64,000 nt of DNA, taken from positions 1 to 64,000 of the forward strand of contig CAMVKN010000005.1 of assembly GCA_947168045.1 (NCBI GenBank), given 5' to 3'. The translations under genes were made by a program, and so were the position numbers. The notes under the pieces are model-generated. The model did no database searches and was not told where the DNA came from. It saw only the letters and a program-made list of their open reading frames with translations. The stretch comes from an uncultured Prevotellaceae bacterium. GTDB taxonomy: Bacteria > Bacteroidota > Bacteroidia > Bacteroidales > Bacteroidaceae. How positions within the stretch are numbered: the stretch's first letter is position 1; each line of letters starts with the position of its first letter. This document shows positions 33,571 to 43,310 of the stretch, piece after piece.

Positions 33571-36108
33571 ATGAGTGACATTTTTGATTCCATGATTGAC
33601 GAAGCTGCAATGAACGCTGAGAGCACTAAGCAGACCAGTGAGGCATCAGGAGCCACTTCCAACGCTGACGTGGCTTCCACTAGCGAGAAGAGTCTTGAGG
33701 AGAAGCAACTGGAGTTAGAGAAAGAGCGGATTGCGTTAGAGCAAAGGCGCGTGGCACTGGAAGAAAAGCAGTTAGCGCAGCAGAATGCGGCAACTAGCGA
33801 TGACTTCGACTTCGGAGATCACATGAAAGAAGTTGGCGTTGGAGCATTCGACAGCGTCCTTACGAGCCCTATTGACAAGATAGAAGAAGAGATTGGTGAA
33901 CACGCTGCGGAAAAAGTCAAGACTAAGTGGGCAGAGCATAAGGAAAGAGTTGCTGCAAGAGAAGCTGCAAAAGAAGAACTCAAACCAGAGAATTTCATGA
34001 AAGAAGTTCGAGAAAACAACAACAAAATTGCTGATGAGTTCTTAGAAAAGGTTGGAGAAAAAAAAACAGAAGATGAGCAACCACCCACTCTGGAAAACAG
34101 CTTTAATAAGGTTCAAGAGAATAACAACAAAGTTGCCGATGATATATTAAATAAGGCTAAAGATGATGGCGGTTCGAATCCTCCGCCTTACCCACCGCCC
34201 CCCACACCTGATCAAAAGAAGGACGGCGACCAAAAGAAGGACGGCGACCAGAAGAAGGACGACGGCCAAAAGCAGGAGGACGACAAGAAGAAGGACGACG
34301 GCCAAAAGCAGGAGGACGACAAGAAGAACGACGACGGCCAAAAGCAGGAGGACGACAAGAAGAACGACGACGGCCAAAAGCAGGAGGACGACAAAAAGAA
34401 CGACGACGGCCAAAAGCAGGAGGACGACAAGAAGAAGGACGAGCAAAAGCAGGAGGACGGCCAAAAGCAGGAGGACGACAAGAAGAAGGACGAGCAAAAG
34501 CAGGAGGACGGCCAGAAGAAGGACGAGGAAAAGAAGGATGAAGAAAAGAAGGATGAAGAGAAGAAGGACGAGGAAAAGAAGGACGAAGAAAAGAAGGACG
34601 AGGAGAAGAAGGATGAAGAAAAGAAGGATGAAGGAAAGAAGGACGAGGAGAAGAAGGACGAGGAAAAGAAGGATGAAGAAAAGAAGGACGAGGAGAAGAA
34701 GGACGAGGAGAAGAAGGACGAGGAGAAGAAGGACGAGGAGAAGAAGGACGAGGAGAAGAAGGACGAGGAGAAGAAGGATGAAGAAAAGAAGGACGAGGAA
34801 AAGAAGGACGAGGAGAAGAAGGAAGAAGAAAACAAGGACGAGGAGAAGAAGGAAGAAGAGAAGAAGGAAGACCAAAAGCAGGAAGACCAACAGCAGCAGA
34901 CAGCCAGTGCTGCTCAACAGTCTGAACAACCCGCAGCCGCACCTGCTGCAGGTCCTGCAGCTGCACCCACAGCCGAACCCACAGCCGAACCTGCACAGCA
35001 AGATGAACAGAAGCAGGACGAGGAAAAGAAGGATGAAGAGAAGCAGGAGGAAGAGAGCAAGGAGGAAGAGAGCAAGGAGGAAGAAACCAAGGAGGAAGAA
35101 ACCAAGGAGGAAGAAAGCAAGGAGGAAGAAAGCAAGGAAGAAGAGAGCAAGGAGGAAGAAACCAAGGAAGAAGAGAACAAGGAGGAAGAAACCAAGGAGG
35201 AAGAAACCAAGGAAGAAGAGAGCAAGGAGGAAGAAAGCAAGGAAGAGGAAAAGAAAGAAGAGGAGAAGAAAGACGAAGAGAAGAAAGAGGAGGAATCTGA
35301 CACCTCACAATCTGCTGCAGCTGCGAAAGACAAGAAGAAGGAGAAGTCAGAGCTCGAGAAGCTGCGTGACAACATCATCAACAATGCTCCCGCTGCCGTC
35401 ATGGGACTGGCAGAGGACCATTTGCAGATGATTCGCGAGACAGAGCCCGTCAAGCAATTTGAGCAGAAGCTGAAGGAAGAAGCCGAGAAGGCCAAGGAGG
35501 AAGTAAAGAAGAAAATCCAGGAGGAGATTGCCAACAGCTTTGGCGACTTCGACGAGGCATGGGCCTCGCCCGAGGACAAAGCCGCATTGCTGAAAGAGCG
35601 CGCGAACCTCGGAGAGTTCTACAACACCCTGACAAAGGGCAAGAAGAAAGACCCCACCGACGCCTTCCACGGCAAGATTGAGATTGACGGCAAAAAGTAT
35701 GGCATTGTGGAGTGCTCGTATGAAATAACGCAAGGCACCGACACCACCGGCAAACCGTCTGGGAAGCCGAACTGGAGCAAGATTGTGTTCACCATGCCAT
35801 CCACCAGCAACGACGACACCTTCTTCTACGACTGGATGGCAAAGAAGACTGAAACGCACGATGGCATGCTCACCTTCGTCGTGTGGTCCAGGCAGAACAA
35901 GCGTGTGTTCAAGAACCTACGCTTCAAGGATGCCTACTGCGTCGGCATTAAGGACTATTTCAACGACAACGACTCAAAGCTCATGTATTCTACCATCACC
36001 CTCGCATGCGACACGATGATTTTCGGTGCTCCCTCAGACGGAGGCAACAAGGGTGGCGGCGGCATCGGCGTCATGTTCAGCAACGGCTGGAAGAAGCTGA
36101 AGAAATAG
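33571..36108 (+). CDS. Giant Hcp fusion with Lys/Glu repeat extension
   Basis: An 845-residue protein whose last 155 residues are a second Hcp-type barrel (KIEIDGKKYGIVECSYEITQ, NWSKIVFTM, FVVWSRQNKRVF, YSTITLACDTMIFG). Before it lie about 690 residues: a polar helical start, then about 12-residue QEDDKKNDDGQK-type repeats, about 20 KKDEE repeats, and KEEES/KEEET repeats, separated by a Pro/Ala/Gln-rich patch near residue 450. The extension could form a very long charged helix or disordered string carrying or tethering something inside the tube. Repeat number is likely variable between strains. No named family for the extension. Confidence 0.75.
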   Translation: MSDIFDSMIDEAAMNAESTKQTSEASGATSNADVASTSEKSLEEKQLELEKERIALEQRRVALEEKQLAQQNAATSDDFDFGDHMKEVGVGAFDSVLTSPIDKIEEEIGEHAAEKVKTKWAEHKERVAAREAAKEELKPENFMKEVRENNNKIADEFLEKVGEKKTEDEQPPTLENSFNKVQENNNKVADDILNKAKDDGGSNPPPYPPPPTPDQKKDGDQKKDGDQKKDDGQKQEDDKKKDDGQKQEDDKKNDDGQKQEDDKKNDDGQKQEDDKKNDDGQKQEDDKKKDEQKQEDGQKQEDDKKKDEQKQEDGQKKDEEKKDEEKKDEEKKDEEKKDEEKKDEEKKDEEKKDEGKKDEEKKDEEKKDEEKKDEEKKDEEKKDEEKKDEEKKDEEKKDEEKKDEEKKDEEKKDEEKKEEENKDEEKKEEEKKEDQKQEDQQQQTASAAQQSEQPAAAPAAGPAAAPTAEPTAEPAQQDEQKQDEEKKDEEKQEEESKEEESKEEETKEEETKEEESKEEESKEEESKEEETKEEENKEEETKEEETKEEESKEEESKEEEKKEEEKKDEEKKEEESDTSQSAAAAKDKKKEKSELEKLRDNIINNAPAAVMGLAEDHLQMIRETEPVKQFEQKLKEEAEKAKEEVKKKIQEEIANSFGDFDEAWASPEDKAALLKERANLGEFYNTLTKGKKKDPTDAFHGKIEIDGKKYGIVECSYEITQGTDTTGKPSGKPNWSKIVFTMPSTSNDDTFFYDWMAKKTETHDGMLTFVVWSRQNKRVFKNLRFKDAYCVGIKDYFNDNDSKLMYSTITLACDTMIFGAPSDGGNKGGGGIGVMFSNGWKKLKK

Positions 36109-36167
36109 TCATGCCCACACATCCAAATGTATTTTAGTTCAACCACTAAAAGCAAACACACTGCCAC

Positions 36168-38441
36168 ATGTCGATAAGCGTAAAGAACATCGCCGTCAGC
36201 ATCGACGGCACACCGTCGGAACAGTTCTATATCAAGCTCTACGATAACCTGTTCCTCATGGAAAGCTTCTCACTGACACAGCACCTGCTAGAGCCATGCT
36301 TCCTGTCGTTCGACCTGCACAAGGACACCGAGGAGTCCATCGATGACATCAACTTCAACGTCTGCGCCAACATCATCGGGGCACATATAACCCTGCTGCT
36401 CCAGACGGAGAGCACGGAGAAAGACATGGAGGGATTCGAGGAGGAGAGCCAGAACGGCGACATAGAGTTCGAGGGCCTCATCATCAACGCCACGGCCAAC
36501 CGTGCATCTGACAAGGACTACGTCATCAGTGTGCGGGCCATGACTTACGACGGCATGATGATGAATGCGCCCACCTGCTGGCAATACATCGACAGCCCGC
36601 TTAAGGACATCCTGTCCGACATCGCCGTCACCGGACACAAGCTGCAGATGGAGGGAGAGATAGCCTACCAGAAAGCCATCCACTACACCGTGAAGTACAA
36701 CGAGAGTGACCACGACTTCCTGGCGAGGCTGGCAAGACGCTATGGCGAGTGGATGTTCCACACGGGAAAGAAGCTGCACTTCGGAAAGTTAGAGAACCAA
36801 GAGAGCATTCGGCTGAAATACCCTAACCAGGACGTGACGAACTATAGCGTCAGGCTGCAGACCTGTTACCAACGGTTACTTCATATTCAGCCACTGTACA
36901 ACGCCGGTGGTAACGCGCATAGTACCAGCATGGAAGATGCTCAAAAGCCGTTCAACCACCTTTTGAACGACTCAGTGTTTGAGGCCTCAAAGTCTACTTA
37001 TCTAAGAGATTACATCTTCAATGTTGCACCTGGAACGGGCATGGAAACCGACAAACAGGCGAAGGAGTTCAAACTACCCAAAACAATGGATGAACTTCCT
37101 CCTTTTCACGAAGAAGAGGCTCGCTCCGAGATTCATGCCACACGTGGCAACATGGTTGTATACAGCGGCGACAGCTACTGCTCGCGGCTGAAGATTGGCG
37201 CCAAGCTCACCATCGATGACTATTTCATCAGCGGTGAGGAGGAGAAGAAGAGCGATGTAGCCCAGGACGAGATTCTCATCACTGGCGTCGACCACTTCTT
37301 CAATGTCAACCTGGAGTACAGAAACTCTTTCGAGGGCGTTCCTTCAGTCATCGACTTCCCCCCCTACTACGATGCCTGTGTCTACCCACGGTGCTACGCT
37401 CCCGTCAGGGCTACCGTCATCGACAATGACGATCCCGAGGGATGGGGACGTATCCGCGTCCGCTTTCCATGGCAATTATGGGCCTACCACGAAGAACATG
37501 GCACAAAGGATGCCAATGGCGTATCGCCATGGCTGCACGTGATACAGCCGTACACTGGAGGTGATAAAGATGCGGGAGGGTTCTTCGGAACGTATCTCTT
37601 GCCAGAAGTCTTCACGGAGGTGCTGGTGGCCTTCGAGGAGGGCAATGTGGAAAGGCCCTTCGTCATGGGATCACACTTCAGCAATCAGAATCCCGTCGAC
37701 CCCAAATGGATTGCCAAGTGGAATAACGTCAAGGCCTTTCGCACCGCCAGCGGACACACCATTGAGATTCATGACACTGAAACTGATACTCGATTCGGTG
37801 AGAAGGGCTATATACGCGTCTATGACAACTATCACCACACCTATGAGCTGCTGCTCTCGACTGACCGTGCCCTCATCAAGCTGAAGTCGGCTGGCAACAT
37901 CGAGCTTGATGCTGGCAAGGACATTAACATCACTGCTGGGCACAGCGTCAACATCAGGGCTAAGGAGGACTACGTCACCGTCTATGCCAAGAAAGACGTC
38001 ACCATCACTGCACACCAAGACATCAGGGAACGTGCCAGAAACGACATCGCGCTCAGCTGCGAGCGTAACATCGAGACTTACTCACAGGAAAAGACCAACA
38101 TGCAGGCCGATACCGAGATGAACGTGGTAGCCGTCAAGAACCTCAAGCTGAGGTCGGACAGCGAGGAGGCCCACTTCTACGGCAAAAAGCTGGTGAAGGT
38201 GAAAGCCAGCGACAAGGACGGCACGCTGACAGCCGGCGGCGAGGTGAACATCGAAGCCAAGACATTGACCGGATTCGGCGAGGAGAAGGTCAAAATGGGC
38301 GGTACAGCTGATGGATTAGAAATTGCGCAGGGCAAGATTGGTCTGAAGACTACTAACGCCACTGTCGAGGGCATGGCCGGCGTTGAGCTGAAGTCTACGG
38401 CTAAGATTGACCTCAATGCCCCAATTGTGAACGAACCTTGA
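36168..38441 (+). CDS. vgrG: T6SS spike protein VgrG (TssI)
   Basis: A 757-residue spike. The N-terminal gp27-like part (IDGTPSEQFYIKLYDNLFLM, then DHDFLARLARRYGEWMFHTGKKL) is followed by the gp5 OB-fold (RATVIDNDDPEGWGRIRVRF) and the triple-stranded beta-helix of short repeats from about residue 560 (ALIKLKSAGNIELDAGKDIN). VgrG sits at the tube tip. No extra toxic domain is seen at the C-terminus; it ends in DLNAPIVNEP, so effectors probably bind non-covalently. Its stop overlaps the reading frame start region of the next gene closely (3 bases between). Confidence 0.93.
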   Translation: MSISVKNIAVSIDGTPSEQFYIKLYDNLFLMESFSLTQHLLEPCFLSFDLHKDTEESIDDINFNVCANIIGAHITLLLQTESTEKDMEGFEEESQNGDIEFEGLIINATANRASDKDYVISVRAMTYDGMMMNAPTCWQYIDSPLKDILSDIAVTGHKLQMEGEIAYQKAIHYTVKYNESDHDFLARLARRYGEWMFHTGKKLHFGKLENQESIRLKYPNQDVTNYSVRLQTCYQRLLHIQPLYNAGGNAHSTSMEDAQKPFNHLLNDSVFEASKSTYLRDYIFNVAPGTGMETDKQAKEFKLPKTMDELPPFHEEEARSEIHATRGNMVVYSGDSYCSRLKIGAKLTIDDYFISGEEEKKSDVAQDEILITGVDHFFNVNLEYRNSFEGVPSVIDFPPYYDACVYPRCYAPVRATVIDNDDPEGWGRIRVRFPWQLWAYHEEHGTKDANGVSPWLHVIQPYTGGDKDAGGFFGTYLLPEVFTEVLVAFEEGNVERPFVMGSHFSNQNPVDPKWIAKWNNVKAFRTASGHTIEIHDTETDTRFGEKGYIRVYDNYHHTYELLLSTDRALIKLKSAGNIELDAGKDINITAGHSVNIRAKEDYVTVYAKKDVTITAHQDIRERARNDIALSCERNIETYSQEKTNMQADTEMNVVAVKNLKLRSDSEEAHFYGKKLVKVKASDKDGTLTAGGEVNIEAKTLTGFGEEKVKMGGTADGLEIAQGKIGLKTTNATVEGMAGVELKSTAKIDLNAPIVNEP

Positions 38442-38443
38442 CC

Positions 38444-39163
38444 ATGAGCACGACGAAACAGAAAAAGAAAGGCAAGAAGAAAAGCCCGAAGGCAAAGGAC
38501 GGCACAAAGCAGGTAACGGCCGACGAGGTGGCAAAGGCGATGGAGACCATCACCGCCATGGCTGAGTTGGGCGATAAGGTGCGCAAACGACTGAGGAAAG
38601 CCACGAAGGAACGCAAGCCACGTGGCATCCGCGTTACGTTAAAGCGTCTGAAAGACCTCTGCTGTGTGCTGCAGGCTACTAAGGCTGTCGTCGATTTGTT
38701 CAGTGTCAGCGGACAGGAAGCACGCAACGCGCTCGATGCGTGCGGGCTGCTGACAGAAGCCAAGATGGGCATGATGTCGTTAGAGACGCAGCTGGAGAAG
38801 ATGAAGAAGGCGACAAAGACGATGAAAACAGCCATGGAAGGCGGCGACAATGACGAGGCCGACGTACAGGCACGCGACATACACCGCGCGGCCATGAACC
38901 TCGACATCAGGATAAGCAACATGGCCAGCAGCGTCAGGGAAGCCTCGCACGCCTACCCCAACGAGCACGGGCAACTGACACTGTTCAGCCACTTGATGAA
39001 GCTCGAGGACGAGGAGGGCATAGCACGCATCAACCGCACCATCAAGTGGGGTGGCAAGGTAGAGGTGGCCGTAGAGGATGCCGACGCTATGATTGCCGCC
39101 GTTGAAGCGAACGACCAACAGGCCATCAATGACATCATGCGACGCGCCGTAGAAAGTGCATGA
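38444..39163 (+). CDS. Basic coiled-coil protein after vgrG
   Basis: A 239-residue, helical, strongly basic protein starting with a Lys-rich tail (KQKKKGKKKSPKAK). The core is heptad-rich (LETQLEKMKKATKTMKTAM). No signal or membrane segment. Encoded 2 bases after vgrG and before a PAAR-like gene, it is likely an adaptor or chaperone loading cargo on the spike; I recognise no adaptor family such as DUF4123 or DUF1795. Confidence 0.5.
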   Translation: MSTTKQKKKGKKKSPKAKDGTKQVTADEVAKAMETITAMAELGDKVRKRLRKATKERKPRGIRVTLKRLKDLCCVLQATKAVVDLFSVSGQEARNALDACGLLTEAKMGMMSLETQLEKMKKATKTMKTAMEGGDNDEADVQARDIHRAAMNLDIRISNMASSVREASHAYPNEHGQLTLFSHLMKLEDEEGIARINRTIKWGGKVEVAVEDADAMIAAVEANDQQAINDIMRRAVESA

Positions 39164-39208
39164 CCACAGTCAAATCTCAAACCTCAAACCTCAATTCTCA
39201 AATCATAA

Positions 39209-40888
39209 ATGGGTGAATCCTTTGTAGTCAACGGAGCCATGATGACGTGCACCTTCGGGATGGCACCGTCGTCGCTCATTGTGCTGCCCGTGCGCACCAA
39301 GCAGATAGGCAACATGCCACGCGCCAACATCATGGACTTTGCGCCCATGGTGAACATCATGCCCTTTGGGATGTGCAACACCCTAAGCAACCCTACTGTA
39401 GCCTCGGCCACCGCTGCCGCCATGGGCGTACTCACCCCCATGCCCTGCATACCGGCCGTCACGGCACCATGGATGCCGGGCAGCCCACAGAGCATGATAC
39501 AAGGACAGCCGGCACTGACGAACACCAGCAAGTGTATCTGCATGTGGGGAGGCTCCATCGGCTTCACCACCGATGGCCAGTTTCCTGGTCCGCCCCCTGT
39601 CATCACTCCCATGGCCAACCTGCCCTTCAGCATGCCCATGCCGGGCACGAAGCTCACCATGGACGAGTTGGAAGAACTGTCACCAGAAGAGCAGGAGGCA
39701 TACCAGGCGGAGATGCGCGATGCAGTGAACGCAGGCAACGCCGACTTGGCTGCAGCCGACAGCCTGGAATACATGGCCAAGGACTTCAGGAAAAGAGGCG
39801 ACATCGAAAAGGCGCTCACGGCCGAGGCGGCGGCACGCGAATACAAGCTGCGCGCCGCACAGAAGCAGGCCAACGCCATGAACAATGTCAACGAGAAGTA
39901 CCGTGGCAACAATGTGGAAGCACCACAGAACATGTCGAGGGAGGAACTGGAGGCCCTCAGAGACCAGAAGAGAGCTGAGAGCCAAGCACAGCTGGTGAAC
40001 TGCAACAAGGCATACGCCGAGAAGCAGAAGAGAAGCGAGGAGTTTCACGCTGCCGACGATAAACTGCAGGAAGCCAACAACAACATGCTGAAGGTGCACA
40101 AGCCATGGTCGGAAGCCCGCGATGCCGAGAAGGATGCCGCCAAGAATCGCGCCACGGCCCTGGGCGAGGTGGATAAATGGAAGGCCGCCGAGGCCAGTGC
40201 CACGACCGACGCCGAGCGCAACTATGCTCGCCAGCAACAGGAGATTTACTCCACCCAAGCCAAGGACTGGACAAAAAAGGAGAACGCGGCAAGGAAAGAG
40301 AAGGAAAGGCTGCAACCCGCCATGGACAAGGCAAACGCCAAGCAGCGCCAGGCCGCTGATAACTACCGCCAGAAACTGGATGCATGGAGCGAGGCCAACG
40401 ACAAGAGCAAGGCGGAACAGGCGAAGATGGATGCCATCTGGCACGACCAGAAGAATGCCATGGATGCCCTGAGTGCCATGGACACCATGGAACAGCACAA
40501 AGCCGACGTGGAGAACTACTATGAGGTAAAGAGCGTGGCGGTGGACAAGGGAAAGACGGCACGCAAGCTGAAGGAGCAGGAAGACTCATACCGCGATGCG
40601 GCCGACAAGAACTTCACAGCAGCACTGGAGGTCTCCGACTGGAAGGACGAAAAGACAGGCGAGAACCCCTTCCAGGACATGTACTTCAGCGAGACGGCAC
40701 GCTACGACCAGATGGCAGCCGACATCAAGCCTGACCGCATTGCCGCCGAGGAGGATTATCAGAAAGCCGAGCAGGACAGACAGAAGGCATGGCAAGAGGC
40801 ATGGGGCAACGAAGCCATGTTCGACCAATACACCGCACAGCTGGAATACGACAAGGCGCAGGAGAACCTCAGGAACAAGAAAAAATAA
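39209..40888 (+). CDS. PAAR-like (DUF4280) protein fused to a long coiled coil
   Basis: A 559-residue protein. Residues 1-130 form a PAAR-like domain of the DUF4280 type: FVVNGAMMTCTFG at the start, FGMCNTLSNP, PMPCIPAVTAPWMPG and KCICMWGGSIGF. This caps the VgrG tip. The remaining 430 residues are charged, Ala-rich coiled coil without any recognisable enzyme motif. It may be a structural effector carrier rather than a toxin. The next gene starts 11 bases on. Confidence 0.75.
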   Translation: MGESFVVNGAMMTCTFGMAPSSLIVLPVRTKQIGNMPRANIMDFAPMVNIMPFGMCNTLSNPTVASATAAAMGVLTPMPCIPAVTAPWMPGSPQSMIQGQPALTNTSKCICMWGGSIGFTTDGQFPGPPPVITPMANLPFSMPMPGTKLTMDELEELSPEEQEAYQAEMRDAVNAGNADLAAADSLEYMAKDFRKRGDIEKALTAEAAAREYKLRAAQKQANAMNNVNEKYRGNNVEAPQNMSREELEALRDQKRAESQAQLVNCNKAYAEKQKRSEEFHAADDKLQEANNNMLKVHKPWSEARDAEKDAAKNRATALGEVDKWKAAEASATTDAERNYARQQQEIYSTQAKDWTKKENAARKEKERLQPAMDKANAKQRQAADNYRQKLDAWSEANDKSKAEQAKMDAIWHDQKNAMDALSAMDTMEQHKADVENYYEVKSVAVDKGKTARKLKEQEDSYRDAADKNFTAALEVSDWKDEKTGENPFQDMYFSETARYDQMAADIKPDRIAAEEDYQKAEQDRQKAWQEAWGNEAMFDQYTAQLEYDKAQENLRNKKK

Positions 40889-40899
40889 CAGTAGCAGAC

Positions 40900-43308
40900 A
40901 TGGGAAGAGGACAAAGAAATACTGGTGGCGGCGGGTCGCAGGATTATAGTAATTCTGCAAGCTCGGAGAGCAAGAGCAAGGAGACGTCGAAAAGAAGGCA
41001 AGACTTCTCAGTGGAGGTTGTATTCTCCTCGTTGCCCTATTACGTGTACTGCGGATGGAAGAATCACCTCTTTGTAGACAAGCGCAAGCCATACATTGCT
41101 GAGAGTTCTCTTTTGAACATGTGTTGGAGCAGCCCGAAAGGTAACGGCTACGGGCCATGCAAAGAAACCATTTTCATTGACTGCAGCCTAAATGACATAA
41201 ACGCATTCAGCAACGGAAAGACGGTCAACCTAACCAGATACCTTGGCTTTGCCATTACACGCTTGAAAGACCTGATGTACCAAAGGTCGAAAGAAAATTG
41301 CTATGGCACGGTGAATATTAACATCATAGCCATCCACCCGTGCCAGAAACTCATGTTTGCCCTCGCTGCCCTGTTAGGAACCAAGTTGGACGACTCTGGC
41401 GTCTACTCGGAATATGTCTCTCAAATCCTAAGCAAGGACGAGTACATCTTTACCTTCCGCTGGATACAGCAGATGGGCTGGGAGATGAAGGTGAAATACT
41501 GTGCGCTTTTCGATGCCTACAAGGGGCATTTGGAGGACACGCGAGGCGCCGAGGACCGCGAGAAGGAGCTGAAGCGAATCATCGACAACCACAAGCGCGG
41601 TGAGGACAAGGTAATGTATGACGGCAAGAAGGTGCCCTTCTCCTATGTCGAGGAAGAGTACCGCAAGATGACCGACCCCACGTCTGCAGAGCTGAAGAAG
41701 AACTATGAGGACCAATGCAAGAATGTTGAGGCAGTGGAAAGAGATGTTGCAAGACAGCAACGGCAACTTGACAAGGCCAGGGATGCCGCTCATGCCCCCT
41801 ACGACCGCAAAAATGTTGAGATTGAAAATCTGCGCAACAGCTCACCGGAATACAAATACAAATCGAAAGATGAACTTACCCAAATACTGCAGAACGGCGG
41901 ACTGATTGACTTCCAAAGCGTCAAATGGAAAAAAGTTAACTATGACCAAAATGGCCAGGTGTACAATGGTGGGCTTGCGGCAGCCATGGGACTTAATCAA
42001 GGAGAGGATCAGCACGCCCCTGTGTATATGGTTGACGGAGCGCCACTGGATGAATACGGCTTGAGTAACCGGCAGAAAGACATCGACCAGCAGCTTGCCG
42101 ATGCCAAAGCTGCAAGGGATGCGGCCAAAAAGGCATACGATGACAAGCTGACGGAAACTTTCGACACTGTCTTCGGTGTGATGCAGCTGGCCATTACGGT
42201 AGGCTCGCTGGCTTTCCCGCCACTCGCCCTTGTAGATGCCGCCATCACCGTTGGAAAATGGGTAGCAGGACCGGAATGTTCTACGGCAGAAAATGTAGCT
42301 AACGGCATGGGCTTAGCTATGGACATAGCAGGCCTGATACCCTACTTCGGCACGGTTGTGAAGGTAACAGGAAAGGCGGTCATCGGAACAGCCAAAGTTG
42401 TTGGCAAGCAAGCCACGAAGAAAATACTGAAAGGTCTTGGCATGGAGATAAAGACTACAGGCAAGCAAGGTTCCTCACTAACCAATATCAGCAAGCATCT
42501 GACGGAAGGCTCAGCAAAACAAATCAGGGAATTCTTCAAATCACAGAAAGACAAGTTGGCTGGAGCGGTCGAAACAGCAGTTGATGCCGCCGGAGGAGTC
42601 AGCACGGTATATACCGTGGCTGTGGGCATCGGATATAATGGTTCCAGCTTCCTTATAGGCCTGTTAAGCGACTTCGAGTTCGACCCGAATGTCATGAAGA
42701 AGAAGAAAAGGGCAGTTGAGCAGAAGAGAAAAGAGAAACCGAAATATAAGAGCTTAAGCATACAAGACAAAAAGCTGAACGGTGATGCGGAATTAGCTGA
42801 GGCACAAAAGAACTTGGCAAAAGCGAAGAAAAGCGGTGACAAGGAGGCTATTAATAGTGCACAGCGACGCCTGGATGCTGCTGAAAGGTTGCAGAACTCA
42901 CAATTTGAAGCCGACCTCTATTCAAAAGATCTGTCTATCAAGAATGCGGAGAGTAATCTATACGAGGCACAAGTCAAAGAAAAGAAAGCCAAGACTCTGC
43001 TGGAAAGACAGCAGAGTGGTGTTCCACAAGCAGAGCTGGCAAAGCTACAAACATCGAACTCGTTAAGTCCGAAGGTGGCCGAAAGAATCAGTGAGCTGAA
43101 CATGGAAGTCAGCAATAACTACCTCTATCCGGATGCCAATAGGTTGAACTACGAGGATGCCGTGTTCGAGAGAAAGGCAGCTGAGGAGGCACTGGCGGAG
43201 GCCAAGGAGGACGACTACTATGCCACGATGGCCCGCATCAATGCACAGTTCGCCACACAGGACCTGAACCACGAGAAATCCAAATCAGAGAGCAAATCCA
43301 ATAAGTAA
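40900..43308 (+). CDS. Candidate T6SS effector with hydrophobic central segments
   Basis: An 802-residue protein. An N-terminal globular region (residues about 35-215, with Cys and aromatic residues: SSLPYYVYCGWKNHLFVD) is followed by coiled coil, then hydrophobic stretches (MQLAITVGSLAFPPLALVDAAITVG, GLAMDIAGLIPYFGTVV) like the pretoxin/pore regions of T6SS cargo, and a Lys/Glu/Ala coiled C-terminus. No enzyme motif is recognised. Position after the PAAR-like gene and before a DUF2931-like gene fits an effector with its immunity protein. The start at 40900 is chosen because a longer upstream frame overlaps the PAAR gene. Confidence 0.55.
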   Translation: MGRGQRNTGGGGSQDYSNSASSESKSKETSKRRQDFSVEVVFSSLPYYVYCGWKNHLFVDKRKPYIAESSLLNMCWSSPKGNGYGPCKETIFIDCSLNDINAFSNGKTVNLTRYLGFAITRLKDLMYQRSKENCYGTVNINIIAIHPCQKLMFALAALLGTKLDDSGVYSEYVSQILSKDEYIFTFRWIQQMGWEMKVKYCALFDAYKGHLEDTRGAEDREKELKRIIDNHKRGEDKVMYDGKKVPFSYVEEEYRKMTDPTSAELKKNYEDQCKNVEAVERDVARQQRQLDKARDAAHAPYDRKNVEIENLRNSSPEYKYKSKDELTQILQNGGLIDFQSVKWKKVNYDQNGQVYNGGLAAAMGLNQGEDQHAPVYMVDGAPLDEYGLSNRQKDIDQQLADAKAARDAAKKAYDDKLTETFDTVFGVMQLAITVGSLAFPPLALVDAAITVGKWVAGPECSTAENVANGMGLAMDIAGLIPYFGTVVKVTGKAVIGTAKVVGKQATKKILKGLGMEIKTTGKQGSSLTNISKHLTEGSAKQIREFFKSQKDKLAGAVETAVDAAGGVSTVYTVAVGIGYNGSSFLIGLLSDFEFDPNVMKKKKRAVEQKRKEKPKYKSLSIQDKKLNGDAELAEAQKNLAKAKKSGDKEAINSAQRRLDAAERLQNSQFEADLYSKDLSIKNAESNLYEAQVKEKKAKTLLERQQSGVPQAELAKLQTSNSLSPKVAERISELNMEVSNNYLYPDANRLNYEDAVFERKAAEEALAEAKEDDYYATMARINAQFATQDLNHEKSKSESKSNK

Positions 43309-43310
43309 CA

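Noticed and set aside
34157..35308. Long open frames on both strands over the Lys/Glu repeat region, including Pro/Ser-rich and Arg-rich products
   Set aside because: They arise from the periodic GAGAAGAAGGAC-type repeats, which avoid stops in several frames; only the frame ending in the Hcp barrel has domain support.
39247..39978. Alternative frame of 243 codons inside the PAAR-like gene
   Set aside because: His/Arg-rich product without family similarity; the other frame has a clear PAAR-like domain and continues through the gene.
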